Assembly (NCBI RefSeq): GCF_030143255.1
Contig: NZ_JARJNR010000006.1
Span: 62,001-126,000, forward strand
DNA: 64,000 nucleotides
Direction of reading: 5' to 3'
Source: Frigidibacter sp. SD6-1
GTDB lineage: Bacteria; Pseudomonadota; Alphaproteobacteria; Rhodobacterales; Rhodobacteraceae
Under the pieces are notes generated by a model. The model worked only from the letters and a program-made list of their open reading frames with translations, was not told where the DNA came from and searched no databases. Positions 1 through 8,939 of the stretch are shown here, one piece after another (positions within the stretch are counted from its first letter, which is position 1; every line of letters begins with the position of its first letter). Position numbers and translations under genes: made by a program.

Positions 1-844
1 CCAATCGGCGAGGGTCAACCGCCTGCCGCGCCCAGAGCCGCACCTCGCGCAGCGTGGCGGGACTGTAGAGGAAGGCGATCTTCTCCCAGCTCGCCAGATC
101 ATGGAACAGGGCCTGCGGCACGTCATGCAGGCCCGGGCCCAGTTCATTGCGCAACTGTCCGCCCATGCCGAAGAGAGGCATCACCCGCGCGAGGCTCAGC
201 ATCCGATCGAAATCGGTACCACCCAGCCGGATGCCGTGACTGGCGATGACACAAAGCCCCTGCCCCGCTGCCTCGAACAGGGTGAAATCCGACGTGCCCC
301 CGCCGATGTCGACGATAAGGCCAAACCCGGCGCCCACACCGGTCGCCCGCGCGGCGGCTTCCGGTTCGGCCAGGAACCGGACCTCGCGAAACCCCGCCAT
401 CGCATAGCATTCGGCAAGGTCTTCGGCGGCCCGCATATTCCTTTCAGGATCGGCGCTGTGAAACCGCACCGGGCGGCCCGCGACGACGCGGTCGACCGGC
501 CCGCCAAGCGCCGCTTCGGCACGGACCCGGACCTCGGCCAGAAATTCCGCCACGATCTCCAGAAGCGTCAGGCGGCGGTTCAGGAACTGCCGCCGCTCGC
601 GGGCAAGCGGCGTGCCGAGGATCGACTTCAATGCGCGCATGAAGCGGCCGTCCTTGCCATCGATCATCGCGCCGACCGCCGCGCTGCCGATCAGCGTCCT
701 GCGCGCCGCATAATCAAGAAAGATCGCGGTGGGCAGCGTCTCGCGCCCCGGCTCGAGCGGGACCAGCACCGCGCGGCCCTCGCTGAGGACCGCCGCCGCC
801 GAGTTGGACGTGCCGAAATCCACGCCGATCGCTGCCGATGCCAT
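1..844 (-). CDS. Hsp70-family (DnaK/YegD-like) ATPase, partial at window edge
   Basis: The N-terminal 281 codons of an actin-fold Hsp70-type ATPase run off the left edge of the window. The phosphate-1 loop DFGTSNS sits near residues 9-15, followed by a glycine-rich phosphate-2 motif VDIGGGTSDF further on. Only the nucleotide-binding domain is visible, so I cannot tell whether a substrate-binding domain follows. The Ser in DFGTSNS and the relaxed spacing fit the short YegD-like branch better than canonical DnaK, which has DLGTTNS and normally sits beside grpE or dnaJ. Here the divergent neighbour is pncA, with no chaperone partner in view. The start is the ATG directly before ASAAIGVDFG. Role: probable ATP-dependent cytosolic chaperone, client unknown. 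Confidence 0.8.
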   Translation of the reverse strand, partial: MASAAIGVDFGTSNSAAAVLSEGRAVLVPLEPGRETLPTAIFLDYAARRTLIGSAAVGAMIDGKDGRFMRALKSILGTPLARERRQFLNRRLTLLEIVAEFLAEVRVRAEAALGGPVDRVVAGRPVRFHSADPERNMRAAEDLAECYAMAGFREVRFLAEPEAAARATGVGAGFGLIVDIGGGTSDFTLFEAAGQGLCVIASHGIRLGGTDFDRMLSLARVMPLFGMGGQLRNELGPGLHDVPQALFHDLASWEKIAFLYSPATLREVRLWARQAVDPRRL

Positions 845-909
845 GAGGTCCCCCCGCCGGAAAGGCGCCGCAGGTAGCAGATGCCCGGGCCCACCGCAAC
901 CCGGGCCCA

Positions 910-938
910 TTGACCGCACCCTCGCCGCTCCTTACCCA
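910..938 (+). promoter_or_regulatory. possible sigma-70-like promoter of pncA
   Basis: TTGACC at 910-915 and TACCCA at 933-938 are separated by 17 bp and lie 23 bp before the pncA start. The -10 half is weak. This 117-bp divergent region also carries two direct copies of CCCGGGCCCA. Low-confidence reading by eye. Confidence 0.22.
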
Positions 939-961
939 TGGGCGGGACACGGAGGTAAGCC

Positions 962-1570
962 ATGCGCCCAGAGACCCATGCCCTGATCGTCATCGACGTG
1001 CAGAACGATTTCTGCCCGGGCGGCGCGCTTGCGGTTACCGATGGCGATGCGATCATACCGCGCGTGAACGCGCTGATGGACGAATTCACGGTCAGGGTCC
1101 TGACCCAGGACTGGCACCCGGCCGACCATTCCTCCTTCGCCGCAAACCACCCCGGCGCCCAGCCCTTCAGCGTCACCGAGATGCCCTACGGGGCCCAGGT
1201 CCTCTGGCCCGTCCACTGCGTGCAGGGCACCGAAGGCGCCGCTTTCCACAAGGGCTTGCGCACCGATCCGGCCGATCTGGTGATCCGCAAGGGCTTCCGC
1301 GCCGCCATCGACAGCTACTCGGCCTTCTTCGAGAATGACCATAGAACGCCGACGGGCCTTGAGGGCTATCTGAAGACCCGCGGCGTGAGCGATCTCACGC
1401 TCGTCGGCCTCGCCACCGACTTCTGCGTCGCCTATTCGGCCATCGACGCGGCTGCCCTTGGCTTCAAGGTCACGGTTCTCGAAGGCGCCTGCCGGGCGAT
1501 CGACCTCAACGGCTCGCTGGCGCAGGCGCGCGACAAGATGCGCGCGGCGGGCGTGCGGCTGGATGGCTGA
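962..1570 (+). CDS. pncA: nicotinamidase / pyrazinamidase
   Basis: Cytosolic cysteine hydrolase of the isochorismatase fold that deamidates nicotinamide to nicotinate in the NAD salvage (Preiss-Handler) route. The catalytic triad is visible: D12 in IDVQNDF, K110 in IRKGF, C155 in ATDFC. The metal ligands D50, H52 and H85 also match the family. At 202 residues it is of normal length. The start is supported by GGAGGT 6 bp upstream. It overlaps the start of pncB by 8 bp, so the two steps from nicotinamide to nicotinate mononucleotide are probably translationally coupled. Confidence 0.95.
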   Translation: MRPETHALIVIDVQNDFCPGGALAVTDGDAIIPRVNALMDEFTVRVLTQDWHPADHSSFAANHPGAQPFSVTEMPYGAQVLWPVHCVQGTEGAAFHKGLRTDPADLVIRKGFRAAIDSYSAFFENDHRTPTGLEGYLKTRGVSDLTLVGLATDFCVAYSAIDAAALGFKVTVLEGACRAIDLNGSLAQARDKMRAAGVRLDG

Positions 1571-2864
1571 CATGGTCGATATCGCCACCCGCGTCCATAA
1601 TCACAACTGGAAGATCGACCCGATCGTCCGGTCACTTCTCGACGACGATTTCTACAAGCTGCTGATGTGCCAGTCGATTTTCCGCAACCGCCCGGACACG
1701 ACCGTCACTTTCAGCCTGATCAACCGGTCGTCCAAGGTGCGCCTTGCCGAACTGATCGACGAGGGCGAGCTGCGGGAGCAACTTGATCATGTGCGGTCCC
1801 TGTCGCTCAGCCGCGGCGAAAGCACCTGGCTGCGCGGCAACACTTTCTACGGCAAGCGCCAGATGTTCCGCTCCGATTTCATGGAATGGTTCGAGGGGCT
1901 GCGGTTGCCTGCCTATCACTTGGAAAAGCGCGACGGCCAGTACGAGCTGACCTTCGAAGGCCGCTGGCCCGAAGTGATGATGTGGGAAATCCCCGCGCTT
2001 GCCGTGCTGATGGAGTTGCGCTCCCGCGCCGTCCTGCAGGAAATGGGCAAGTTCGAACTGCAGGTTCTCTATGCCCGCGCGATGGCGCGGCTGTGGGAAA
2101 AGATCGAACGGCTGAAGAAGATCGAAGGCCTGCGCATCGCCGATTTCGGCACGCGCAGGCGGCATTCCTTCCTCTGGCAGGACTGGTGCGTGCAGGCGAT
2201 GATCGAGGGGCTTGGCCCTGCCTTCATCGGCACGTCCAACTGCCGCATCGCCATGCGCCGCGACATCGAGGCGATCGGGACGAACGCGCATGAACTGCCC
2301 ATGGTCTATTCCGCGCTCGCCGACAGCGACGAGGAACTGCGGCAGGCGCCCTACCGGGTGCTGGCCGACTGGCACGAGGAGCATGACGGCAACCTGCGTA
2401 TCATCCTGCCCGACACCTACGGCACTGCGGGGTTCCTCAAACGCGCGCCCGACTGGCTGGCGCAATGGACCGGCATCCGCATCGATTCCGGCGACCCTGC
2501 GGCGGGCGCCGAGACCGCCATCGCCTGGTGGAAGGAACGCGGCGAGGATCCGCGCGAGAAACTGGTGATCTTCTCCGACGGGCTCGATGTCGAGAAGATC
2601 GAGGAACTGCACGCCCGCTTTAAGGGCCGCGTCAAGGTCAGCTTCGGCTGGGGCACGCTTCTGACCAACGATTTCCGCGGACTGGCGCGCGCCGACGGCC
2701 TCGCGCCCTTCAGCCTCGTCTGCAAGGCGGTCGCCGCGAACGGGCGACCGACCGTCAAGCTTTCCGACAATCCCAACAAGGCGATGGGGCCGCAGGATCA
2801 GGTCGCGCGCTATATGCGGGTCTTCGAGGTCGGCGCGCAACAGGCAAGCGAAGTGGTCGTCTGA
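1563..2864 (+). CDS. pncB: nicotinate phosphoribosyltransferase
   Basis: Converts nicotinate plus PRPP to nicotinate mononucleotide, using ATP hydrolysis through a phosphohistidine; follows PncA in NAD salvage. The 433-residue product begins [10 protein letters not shown] and shows the family N-terminal DDDFYK (27-32), the FGTRRRHS block and the GTNAHELP block, whose H243 is the expected phosphorylated histidine. The frame stays open upstream, but the ATG at 1563, overlapping the pncA stop, gives the usual family length; an alternative ATG lies at 1572. Cytosolic. Confidence 0.95.
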   Translation: MADMVDIATRVHNHNWKIDPIVRSLLDDDFYKLLMCQSIFRNRPDTTVTFSLINRSSKVRLAELIDEGELREQLDHVRSLSLSRGESTWLRGNTFYGKRQMFRSDFMEWFEGLRLPAYHLEKRDGQYELTFEGRWPEVMMWEIPALAVLMELRSRAVLQEMGKFELQVLYARAMARLWEKIERLKKIEGLRIADFGTRRRHSFLWQDWCVQAMIEGLGPAFIGTSNCRIAMRRDIEAIGTNAHELPMVYSALADSDEELRQAPYRVLADWHEEHDGNLRIILPDTYGTAGFLKRAPDWLAQWTGIRIDSGDPAAGAETAIAWWKERGEDPREKLVIFSDGLDVEKIEELHARFKGRVKVSFGWGTLLTNDFRGLARADGLAPFSLVCKAVAANGRPTVKLSDNPNKAMGPQDQVARYMRVFEVGAQQASEVVV

Positions 2865-2870
2865 CCCTCA

Positions 2871-2885
2871 TTAGCCCTCCGTTAA
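2871..2885 (+). promoter_or_regulatory. CtrA-type box TTAG-N7-TTAA upstream of motB
   Basis: TTAG and TTAA separated by exactly 7 bp match the CtrA consensus TTAA-N7-TTAA except for one base. The box ends 47 bp before the motB start. A second copy with the same spacing and the same GCCGCC tail precedes flgE. CtrA is known to control motility genes in Rhodobacteraceae. Confidence 0.5.
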
Positions 2886-2932
2886 GCCGCCTCTGATAGG
2901 ACGGTTCCCGGGTGAAAGATCAGGGTGGTGGA

Positions 2933-3784
2933 ATGGCCAGGCAGTCGAATGCCGCGCCGGTCATCATCAAACGCAAGAAGGTCAGCGGCGGAGACGGGCA
3001 CCATGGCGGCGCCTGGAAAGTCGCTTACGCGGACTTCGTGACCGCGATGATGGCCTTCTTCATGTTGATGTGGCTGCTGAACGCGACGACCGAGAAACAG
3101 CGCAAGGGCATTGCGGACTATTTCAGCCCGACCATTCCCCTGTCGCGCATCTCGGGCGGCGGCGATGGATCGTTCGGCGGCGAAAGCGTCTTTTCCGAAG
3201 ATCAGATCGCCCAGAACGGCACCGGCGCCTCCAGCCTGAAACCGACGACAGAGGATCAGGCGCTTGGCCAGACCGGGACCGAATCCCTTGAAGATCCGCC
3301 CGACAAGGGCAAGTTCGACGAGGAGGTACGCAAGATCGAAGAGGCGCTGATGGGGATCGGCGGCGAAAGCATGGTCAGCGACGAGGTGATGCGCCATATC
3401 ACCACCCGCGTCACCGACGAAGGCCTGATCATCGAGTTCTTCGATGTAGAGAACGACCCCTTGTTCGAGGAGGGCACCGCCATCCCCCGCCCCGTCGTGA
3501 CCGAACTGGCAGGCGTCCTGAACCGCGTCTTCGGCCTTGTGACCAACCAGGTGGCGATCAACGGCCATATCCGCGCCCAGCCCGCCGTCCTGAAGAACAA
3601 CCCGGCCTGGGACCTGTCGGCCAAACGCGCGATGCAGATGCGCAAGCTGATCGAGGCAACGGGTTTCGCGCCTGCCCGCATCCAGCGCGTCACCGGCTTT
3701 GCCGACCGCAAGCCCGCGCTGAAGAACCCGCTCGCCATCCGCAACAGCAGGTTAGAGATCATCCTCCTGCGCAAAGGCAAGTAA
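2933..3784 (+). CDS. motB: flagellar motor stator protein MotB
   Basis: Stator subunit that, with MotA, forms the proton channel driving flagellar rotation and anchors to peptidoglycan. One transmembrane helix follows YADFVTAMMAFF, with D34 as the proton-carrying aspartate. A linker and a C-terminal OmpA-like domain follow (IRAQP...LSAKRAMQMRKLIE...TGFADRKPA). The product is 283 residues. I chose the ATG at 2933, preceded by GGTGGTGGA, over an in-frame GTG at 2912. motA is not in the window, so the pair is split. The upstream TTAG-N7-TTAA box suggests CtrA control. Confidence 0.92.
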   Translation: MARQSNAAPVIIKRKKVSGGDGHHGGAWKVAYADFVTAMMAFFMLMWLLNATTEKQRKGIADYFSPTIPLSRISGGGDGSFGGESVFSEDQIAQNGTGASSLKPTTEDQALGQTGTESLEDPPDKGKFDEEVRKIEEALMGIGGESMVSDEVMRHITTRVTDEGLIIEFFDVENDPLFEEGTAIPRPVVTELAGVLNRVFGLVTNQVAINGHIRAQPAVLKNNPAWDLSAKRAMQMRKLIEATGFAPARIQRVTGFADRKPALKNPLAIRNSRLEIILLRKGK

Positions 3785-3803
3785 GAACCAAGGATTTTAT
3801 CCG

Positions 3804-3818
3804 TTAGGGCGATGTTAA
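3804..3818 (+). promoter_or_regulatory. CtrA-type box TTAG-N7-TTAA upstream of flgE
   Basis: TTAG at 3804-3807 and TTAA at 3815-3818 with a 7-bp spacer sit in the 94-bp gap between motB and flgE, 60 bp before the flgE start. The sequence continues GCCGCC, as in the copy upstream of motB. The shared spacing and tail argue for a common regulator of the two flagellar transcripts. Confidence 0.5.
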
Positions 3819-3878
3819 GCCGCCGTGCTGCACCTTGGCCGCAATCGACGGACCGAGCAGCAGAAAGGCGGCAATCCG

Positions 3879-5186
3879 ATGTCCATCTCCTCCTCCCTCA
3901 ACGCAGGGGTGGCCGGGCTCAGCGCGAACGCGACCCGGCTTGCGACCATTTCCGACAATATCGCCAACTCCGGCACCTATGGCTACAAGCGCGTCACGAC
4001 CGATTTCGAGAATTTCGTGATCAATCAGGCGCGCGGTTCCGGCGTCTACTCGGCGGGCGGCGTGCGCGCCTCGACCTCGCGCCTCATCGACGAACACGGG
4101 CCGCTTGTCGGCACCGGCAATGCGCTCGATATCGCGGTCGCGGGGCGCGGCATGCTGCCGGTGACGACGGCGGTCTCGCTGAACGCCACCACCGGCGAGC
4201 GGCCGCTGATGATGACCACGACCGGCGCCTTCCGCCCCGACGCCGACGGCATTCTGAGGACGGAATCGGGCCTTGTCCTACTCGGCTGGCCCGCCAATGC
4301 CGACGGCTCGATCCCGATCCTGCCACGCGACACGATTGCGGGGCTCCAGCCCGTGGTGATCAACGCCAACCAGACGGCGGGCGACCCCACGACCTCGATG
4401 AACCTCGGCCTGAACCTGCCCGCGACCGAAACGGAAGCCGGGCGATCGGGCAGCACGCTGCCGCTTTCCATCGAATATTTCGGCAATCTCGGCACGTCCG
4501 AGACGCTCGATATCTCCTTCACCCCGACGATCCCGGGGACCGGGTCATCGAATACATGGACGATGGTCATACGCGATTCCGCCCAGGGCGGCGCCGTCAT
4601 CGGAGACTACACGCTGGTCTTTGACAGCACCCGTGCCAATGGCGGCACTCTGGCCTCCGTCACGGTGAATGCGGGCGGTGCCTACAACGCCACCACGGGC
4701 AATCTCGACCTGACCGTCGCCGGCGGCCCGATCACCATGCATATCGGCAGCCTGGGCGACGCCAACGGCCTGACGCAGCTTTCCGACAGTTTCGCGCCGA
4801 CCTCGATCACCAAGGACGGCTCGCCGGTGGGTAACCTCACCGCGGTCGAGGTCGATGACAACGGCTATATCACCGCGACCTATGACACGGGCTTCACCCG
4901 CCGCATCTACCAGATCCCGGTCGTCGATGTGCCGAACCCCAACGGGCTCATCTCGCTCAACAACCAGACCTTCCAGGTCTCGCCGGATTCCGGTTCCTTC
5001 TTCCTGTGGAACGCGGGCGACGGGCCGACCGGGCCGATCCAGGGCTATGCGCGCGAAGGGTCGGCGACCGATGTGGCGGCGGAACTGACGGCGCTGATCC
5101 AGACCCAGCGCGCCTATTCCTCGAACGCCAAGGTGATCCAGACCGTCGACGAGATGCTGCAGGAAACCACCAACATCAAACGCTGA
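3879..5186 (+). CDS. flgE: flagellar hook protein FlgE
   Basis: Structural subunit of the extracellular flagellar hook, exported by the flagellar type III system. The N-terminal D0 motif LSANATRLATISDNIANSGT is the typical hook/rod signature, and the C-terminal helix ALIQTQRAYSSNAKVIQTVD closes the D0 domain. A variable middle domain gives 435 residues, within the normal range. The reading frame is open further upstream, but the ATG at 3879 begins MSISSSLNAG and fits the family start. It heads the run flgE-flgK-flgL-flgI and has its own CtrA-like box, so probably its own promoter. Confidence 0.93.
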   Translation: MSISSSLNAGVAGLSANATRLATISDNIANSGTYGYKRVTTDFENFVINQARGSGVYSAGGVRASTSRLIDEHGPLVGTGNALDIAVAGRGMLPVTTAVSLNATTGERPLMMTTTGAFRPDADGILRTESGLVLLGWPANADGSIPILPRDTIAGLQPVVINANQTAGDPTTSMNLGLNLPATETEAGRSGSTLPLSIEYFGNLGTSETLDISFTPTIPGTGSSNTWTMVIRDSAQGGAVIGDYTLVFDSTRANGGTLASVTVNAGGAYNATTGNLDLTVAGGPITMHIGSLGDANGLTQLSDSFAPTSITKDGSPVGNLTAVEVDDNGYITATYDTGFTRRIYQIPVVDVPNPNGLISLNNQTFQVSPDSGSFFLWNAGDGPTGPIQGYAREGSATDVAAELTALIQTQRAYSSNAKVIQTVDEMLQETTNIKR

Positions 5187-5229
5187 CCCTGAACCAGGGC
5201 GGGGCTGATCCCGCGCGGAAAGGCTTAAA

Positions 5230-6684
5230 ATGGGCCTGACAACCACACTCGCCAACGCCCTCTCGGGCCTCAACGCCGCCTCGCGCGGCGCTGACGTCGT
5301 GTCGCAGAACATCTCGAACGCCCGCACCCCCGGCTATGCGCGGCGCGAACTGAACCTCTCGGCGCTCTCGCTCGGCGGTCAGGGCGCGGGCGTCTGGATC
5401 GACGGCGTGAGCCGCTCGCTCAACCAGTCGCTCCTGACCGACCGGCGTCTGGCCGACGCCGATGTCGCGGCGGCGGGCACGCGCACATCCTTCCTGACCG
5501 CCGCCGAACAGGCGCTTGGCCAGCCCGGCGATGCCGGATCGCTCGGCGGGCTCTATGCCGCCTTCGACGCGGCCCTTGTGCAGGCGGCAAGCCGCCCGGA
5601 TTCGCAGGCGCGCCTGCAGGCGGTCGTCGATGCGGCAAACGATCTCGCCACAAAATTCAACGGCCTCACCGACATGCTGCAACAGGCGCGGATGGATGCC
5701 GACGATGCGATCGCCACGCAGGTGGACGAGCTGAACAAGCTTCTGATCCAGACCGATGAGTTGAACGCCGACATCCTCGCCGCCCGCGCCTCGGGGCGCG
5801 ACGCGACGGCGCTGATGGATCAGCGGCAGGGCCTCGTCGACCGGATCTCGCAGATTGTTCCGGTGCGCGAGGTCGCGCGCGACCACGACCAGATCGCGCT
5901 CTACACCACCGGCGGCGCCATCCTGTTGGAGGGCAACCCCGCTACTGTCGGCTTTTCGCCAGTTGGCGTCATCACCGCCGACATGACGCTCGCCTCCAGC
6001 GCGCTCTCCGGCCTGAGCGTCAACGGTCAGCCGGTACCGTCGGGCCCGACCGGCGTCCTGGGCGGCGGCTCGCTCGGCGCTCAGTTCTCGGTCCGCGACG
6101 AGCTTGCGCCGGAAATCCAGATGCAGATCGACGCGCTCGCCCGCGACCTGATGGAACGGTTCGAGGCGCCGGGCGTCGACCCGACCCTCGCGCCGGGCCA
6201 GCCCGGGCTTTTCACCGACGCGGGCCTGCCCTTCGATCCCCTGATCGAGGAGGGCCTCGCCGGGCGTATCCGCCTCAACACGCTTGTCGATCCGTCGCAG
6301 GGCGGCGCGCTCTGGCATCTGCGCGACGGGCTCGGCGCCGTTGCCCCCGGTCAGGTTGGCGATGCCACGCTTCTCAACAGCCTGCGCGACGCATTCGCGG
6401 CCCCGCGCATCCCCGCCTCCGGCCCCTTCATCGGTGCCGGGCGCTCGGCCGGCGGGCTCGCGGCCGACGTCCTGTCGCAGGTCGCGAGCAACCGCCAGAA
6501 CGCGGAAGCGCGAGAGGCCTACACGACCGCGCGCCAGACGAGCCTCACCGACCTGCAGCTGAAGGACGGCGTCGATACCGACGCCGAACTGCAGAACCTT
6601 TTGCTGATCGAGCAGGCCTTTTCCGCCAATGCCCGCGTGATCCAGACCGTCGACGACCTCATCAACAAACTGATCGGACTCTGA
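5230..6684 (+). CDS. flgK: flagellar hook-associated protein FlgK (HAP1)
   Basis: Junction protein between hook and filament. The N-terminus TTTLANALSGLNAASRGADV followed by SQNISNARTPGYARRE is the HAP1/rod signature, and the C-terminus ends LLLIEQAFSANARVIQTVDD, the paired D0 helix. At 484 residues it is of usual length for alpha-Proteobacteria. It begins 43 bp after flgE and is followed after 3 bp by flgL, consistent with a single mRNA. Exported without a cleaved signal peptide. Confidence 0.92.
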   Translation: MGLTTTLANALSGLNAASRGADVVSQNISNARTPGYARRELNLSALSLGGQGAGVWIDGVSRSLNQSLLTDRRLADADVAAAGTRTSFLTAAEQALGQPGDAGSLGGLYAAFDAALVQAASRPDSQARLQAVVDAANDLATKFNGLTDMLQQARMDADDAIATQVDELNKLLIQTDELNADILAARASGRDATALMDQRQGLVDRISQIVPVREVARDHDQIALYTTGGAILLEGNPATVGFSPVGVITADMTLASSALSGLSVNGQPVPSGPTGVLGGGSLGAQFSVRDELAPEIQMQIDALARDLMERFEAPGVDPTLAPGQPGLFTDAGLPFDPLIEEGLAGRIRLNTLVDPSQGGALWHLRDGLGAVAPGQVGDATLLNSLRDAFAAPRIPASGPFIGAGRSAGGLAADVLSQVASNRQNAEAREAYTTARQTSLTDLQLKDGVDTDAELQNLLLIEQAFSANARVIQTVDDLINKLIGL

Positions 6685-6687
6685 TCC

Positions 6688-7704
6688 ATGACCAGCATCA
6701 GCCAGGGCGACATGGCGCAGGCCTTCCTGCTTCGCCGCCAGAATACCGATCTGAAGACCGCGCTGAACCGGCTGACCTACGAGATGAGCTCGGGCAGGCA
6801 GCAGGATCTGTCGAAGGCGGTGGGTGGCGATTTCAAGGTGCTCGCCGGCATCGAGCACAGCCTCTCGGTGCTTGCCTCGTTCCGCACGGCGGCAAGCGAG
6901 GCGGGCACATTGACCGAAAGCCTGCAGAGCGCCTTCGAAACCGTACAAACCATCACCACCGACCTTGCCCCCTCGCTCAACGCCGCCGGAACCACCGGCG
7001 GCGCCACCCATATCGCCACCGCCGCCTACGATGCCCGCCAGAAACTGTTCTCGGCGGTCTCCGCCCTCAACGTCCGGGTCGGCGACCGTTATGCCCTGTC
7101 GGGCACCGCGACCGACCAGAGGCCGATCCTCGGCGCGCAGGAGATCCTCGACGAGCTGGCGATTGCCATCACCGGCCAGGTGACGGCGACCGGCGTGATC
7201 GGCGCCGTCGATGCCTGGTTCGACGCCCCCCCGGGCGGTGGCGGCTATGTCGATACGATCTACGGCGGGTCCGCCACGCCGCTGCAGCCCTTCCGGATCG
7301 GCGAGGGCGAAGAGGCGAGCCTCACGCTGACCGCCACCGACGACACATTGCGCGACACGCTGAAAGGCCTCGCGCTGGCCGCCATCATCGAGGAAGGGGC
7401 GCTGCCGGGCGATCTGGTGGGCCAGGGGGTCCTGATGAAGACCGCCGGGCAAAGGCTGATGGGCTCGGGCGGTGATCTTGCCACGCTCCGCGCCAACCTC
7501 GGCGCGGTCGAGGCGCAGATCGCCAGCGTCTCGACCAGGAACGAGAGCGAGGCCTCGGCGCTTGAACTCGCACGCAACCGCATCGTCGCCGCCGACCCTT
7601 ACGAGACGGCGAACGAACTGCAGGCGGTGCAAACCCAGCTTGAAACGCTTTACGCCATCACCGCGCGGCTCTCGCGCCTGACGCTTACGGATTACCTCAG
7701 ATGA
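6688..7704 (+). CDS. flgL: flagellar hook-associated protein FlgL (HAP3), flagellin-like
   Basis: A 338-residue flagellin-fold protein without a signal peptide, placed between flgK and flgI. The N-terminus MTSISQGDMAQAFLLRRQNT then LNRLTYEMSSGRQQD resembles the D0/D1 coiled segments of FlgL, and the C-terminal region ASVSTRNESEASALELARNR is the returning helix. Position immediately after flgK makes HAP3 the best reading, although the sequence is divergent from enteric FlgL. Its stop overlaps the flgI start by 4 bp. Confidence 0.85.
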   Translation: MTSISQGDMAQAFLLRRQNTDLKTALNRLTYEMSSGRQQDLSKAVGGDFKVLAGIEHSLSVLASFRTAASEAGTLTESLQSAFETVQTITTDLAPSLNAAGTTGGATHIATAAYDARQKLFSAVSALNVRVGDRYALSGTATDQRPILGAQEILDELAIAITGQVTATGVIGAVDAWFDAPPGGGGYVDTIYGGSATPLQPFRIGEGEEASLTLTATDDTLRDTLKGLALAAIIEEGALPGDLVGQGVLMKTAGQRLMGSGGDLATLRANLGAVEAQIASVSTRNESEASALELARNRIVAADPYETANELQAVQTQLETLYAITARLSRLTLTDYLR

Positions 7705-8798
7705 GATATCTTCTCGCCTGCCTGATCGCACTTTGGGCGGCAGGTGCCGCCGCCGGGCCGATCCGCATCAAGGACCTCGTCGAATTCGACGGGGTGCGCG
7801 GCAACGATCTGGTGGGCTACGGGCTTGTCGTGGGCCTCAACGGCACCGGCGACGGCATCCGGAACGCGCCCTTCACCGAAGAGATCATGTCGAACCTCCT
7901 TGAACGGCTGGGCGTGAACGTCACGGGCGAGACCTTCCGGCCGAAGAACGTGGCCGCCGTCTTCGTCACCGCGACCTTGCCGCCCTTCGCCCGCGCGGGC
8001 AGCCAGATCGATGTGACGGTTTCGGCCATAGGCGACGCGAAAAGCCTGCTTGGCGGCACCCTGGTGATGACGCCCCTGAACGCTGCCGATGGCGAGATCT
8101 ATGCTGTGGCGCAAGGCACGATCATCGCGGGCGGCGTTTCGGCCGAGGGTGAGGCGGCGAGCGTGACCCAGGGCGTGCCCACCGCGGGCACCATCCCCTC
8201 GGGCGCGCGGGTCGAACGCGAGATCGCCTTCGACCTGCGCAGCCTCGATACGGTGCGGCTGGCGCTGCGCACGCCCGATTTCACCACCGCGGCGCGGATC
8301 GAAGAGGCGATCAATCAGGAATTCCGCAAGCCGGTCGCGCTGATGACCGATCCGGGGACGGTGGCGCTGTCGATCACCGCCACCGGCGTCCGCTCGCCAG
8401 CGCATGTGCTGGGCAAGATCGAGAATATCGTGGTCGAGCCCGAACAGCGCGCGCGCGTGGTGATCGACCAGCGCTCGGGCACGATCGTGATGGGGCAGGA
8501 TGTGCGGATCAGCCGGGTCGCGGTCAGCCAGGGCAACCTGACGCTCAGGGTCGAGGAGGCGCCGAACGCCGTGCAGCCTAATCCCTTCGCCGAAGGCGAA
8601 ACCGTGGTCGTGCCGCGCACCTCGGCCTCGATCACCGAGGAGCCGGGGATCGGCATGGCCGAGATCCGCGATGGCGCCTCGCTGTCGGAAGTGGTGGCGG
8701 GGCTGAACGCGCTCGGCGTCTCGCCGCGCGACATGATCGACATATTGAAAAGCATCAATGCCGCAGGGGCCCTGCATGCGGAATTCGTGGTGCAGTAG
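7701..8798 (+). CDS. flgI: flagellar P-ring protein FlgI
   Basis: Periplasmic P-ring subunit forming the bushing around the flagellar rod. The first 19 residues (MRYLLACLIALWAAGAAAG) form a Sec signal peptide. The mature protein starts IRIKDLVEFDGVRGNDLVGYG, the conserved FlgI N-terminus, and retains GLVVGLNGTGDG and a C-terminal LNALGVSPRDMIDILKSI block. 365 residues, normal length. ATGA overlap with flgL indicates coupling. No flgA or flgH partner is visible downstream, so the P-ring chaperone and L-ring genes lie elsewhere. Confidence 0.95.
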   Translation: MRYLLACLIALWAAGAAAGPIRIKDLVEFDGVRGNDLVGYGLVVGLNGTGDGIRNAPFTEEIMSNLLERLGVNVTGETFRPKNVAAVFVTATLPPFARAGSQIDVTVSAIGDAKSLLGGTLVMTPLNAADGEIYAVAQGTIIAGGVSAEGEAASVTQGVPTAGTIPSGARVEREIAFDLRSLDTVRLALRTPDFTTAARIEEAINQEFRKPVALMTDPGTVALSITATGVRSPAHVLGKIENIVVEPEQRARVVIDQRSGTIVMGQDVRISRVAVSQGNLTLRVEEAPNAVQPNPFAEGETVVVPRTSASITEEPGIGMAEIRDGASLSEVVAGLNALGVSPRDMIDILKSINAAGALHAEFVVQ

Positions 8799-8882
8799 GG
8801 TCAGCGGCAAGCCCGGATGCGTGAACCCGCCCGCCCCGGATCGGGACCCGCGCACTATCCGCATGACCGACGGCGGGGGAGG

Positions 8883-8901
8883 CCCCGGCTCAGGGCCGGG
8901 G
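8883..8901. terminator. GC hairpin between convergent flgI and methyltransferase
   Basis: CCCCGGC and GCCGGGG form a perfect 7-bp stem with a 5-base loop in the 141-bp space between the convergent ends of flgI and the methyltransferase gene. There is no T tract, so termination is inferred from position and symmetry only. Confidence 0.35.
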
Positions 8902-8939
8902 CGGGACTGCTCACATTGATCACGGCGGCTCGCAACCGA

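Noticed and set aside
5176-7731. An 851-codon open frame on the minus strand opposite flgK-flgL
   Set aside because: It is antisense to two recognisable flagellar genes, has no family resemblance, and reflects the GC-rich third positions of the true genes.
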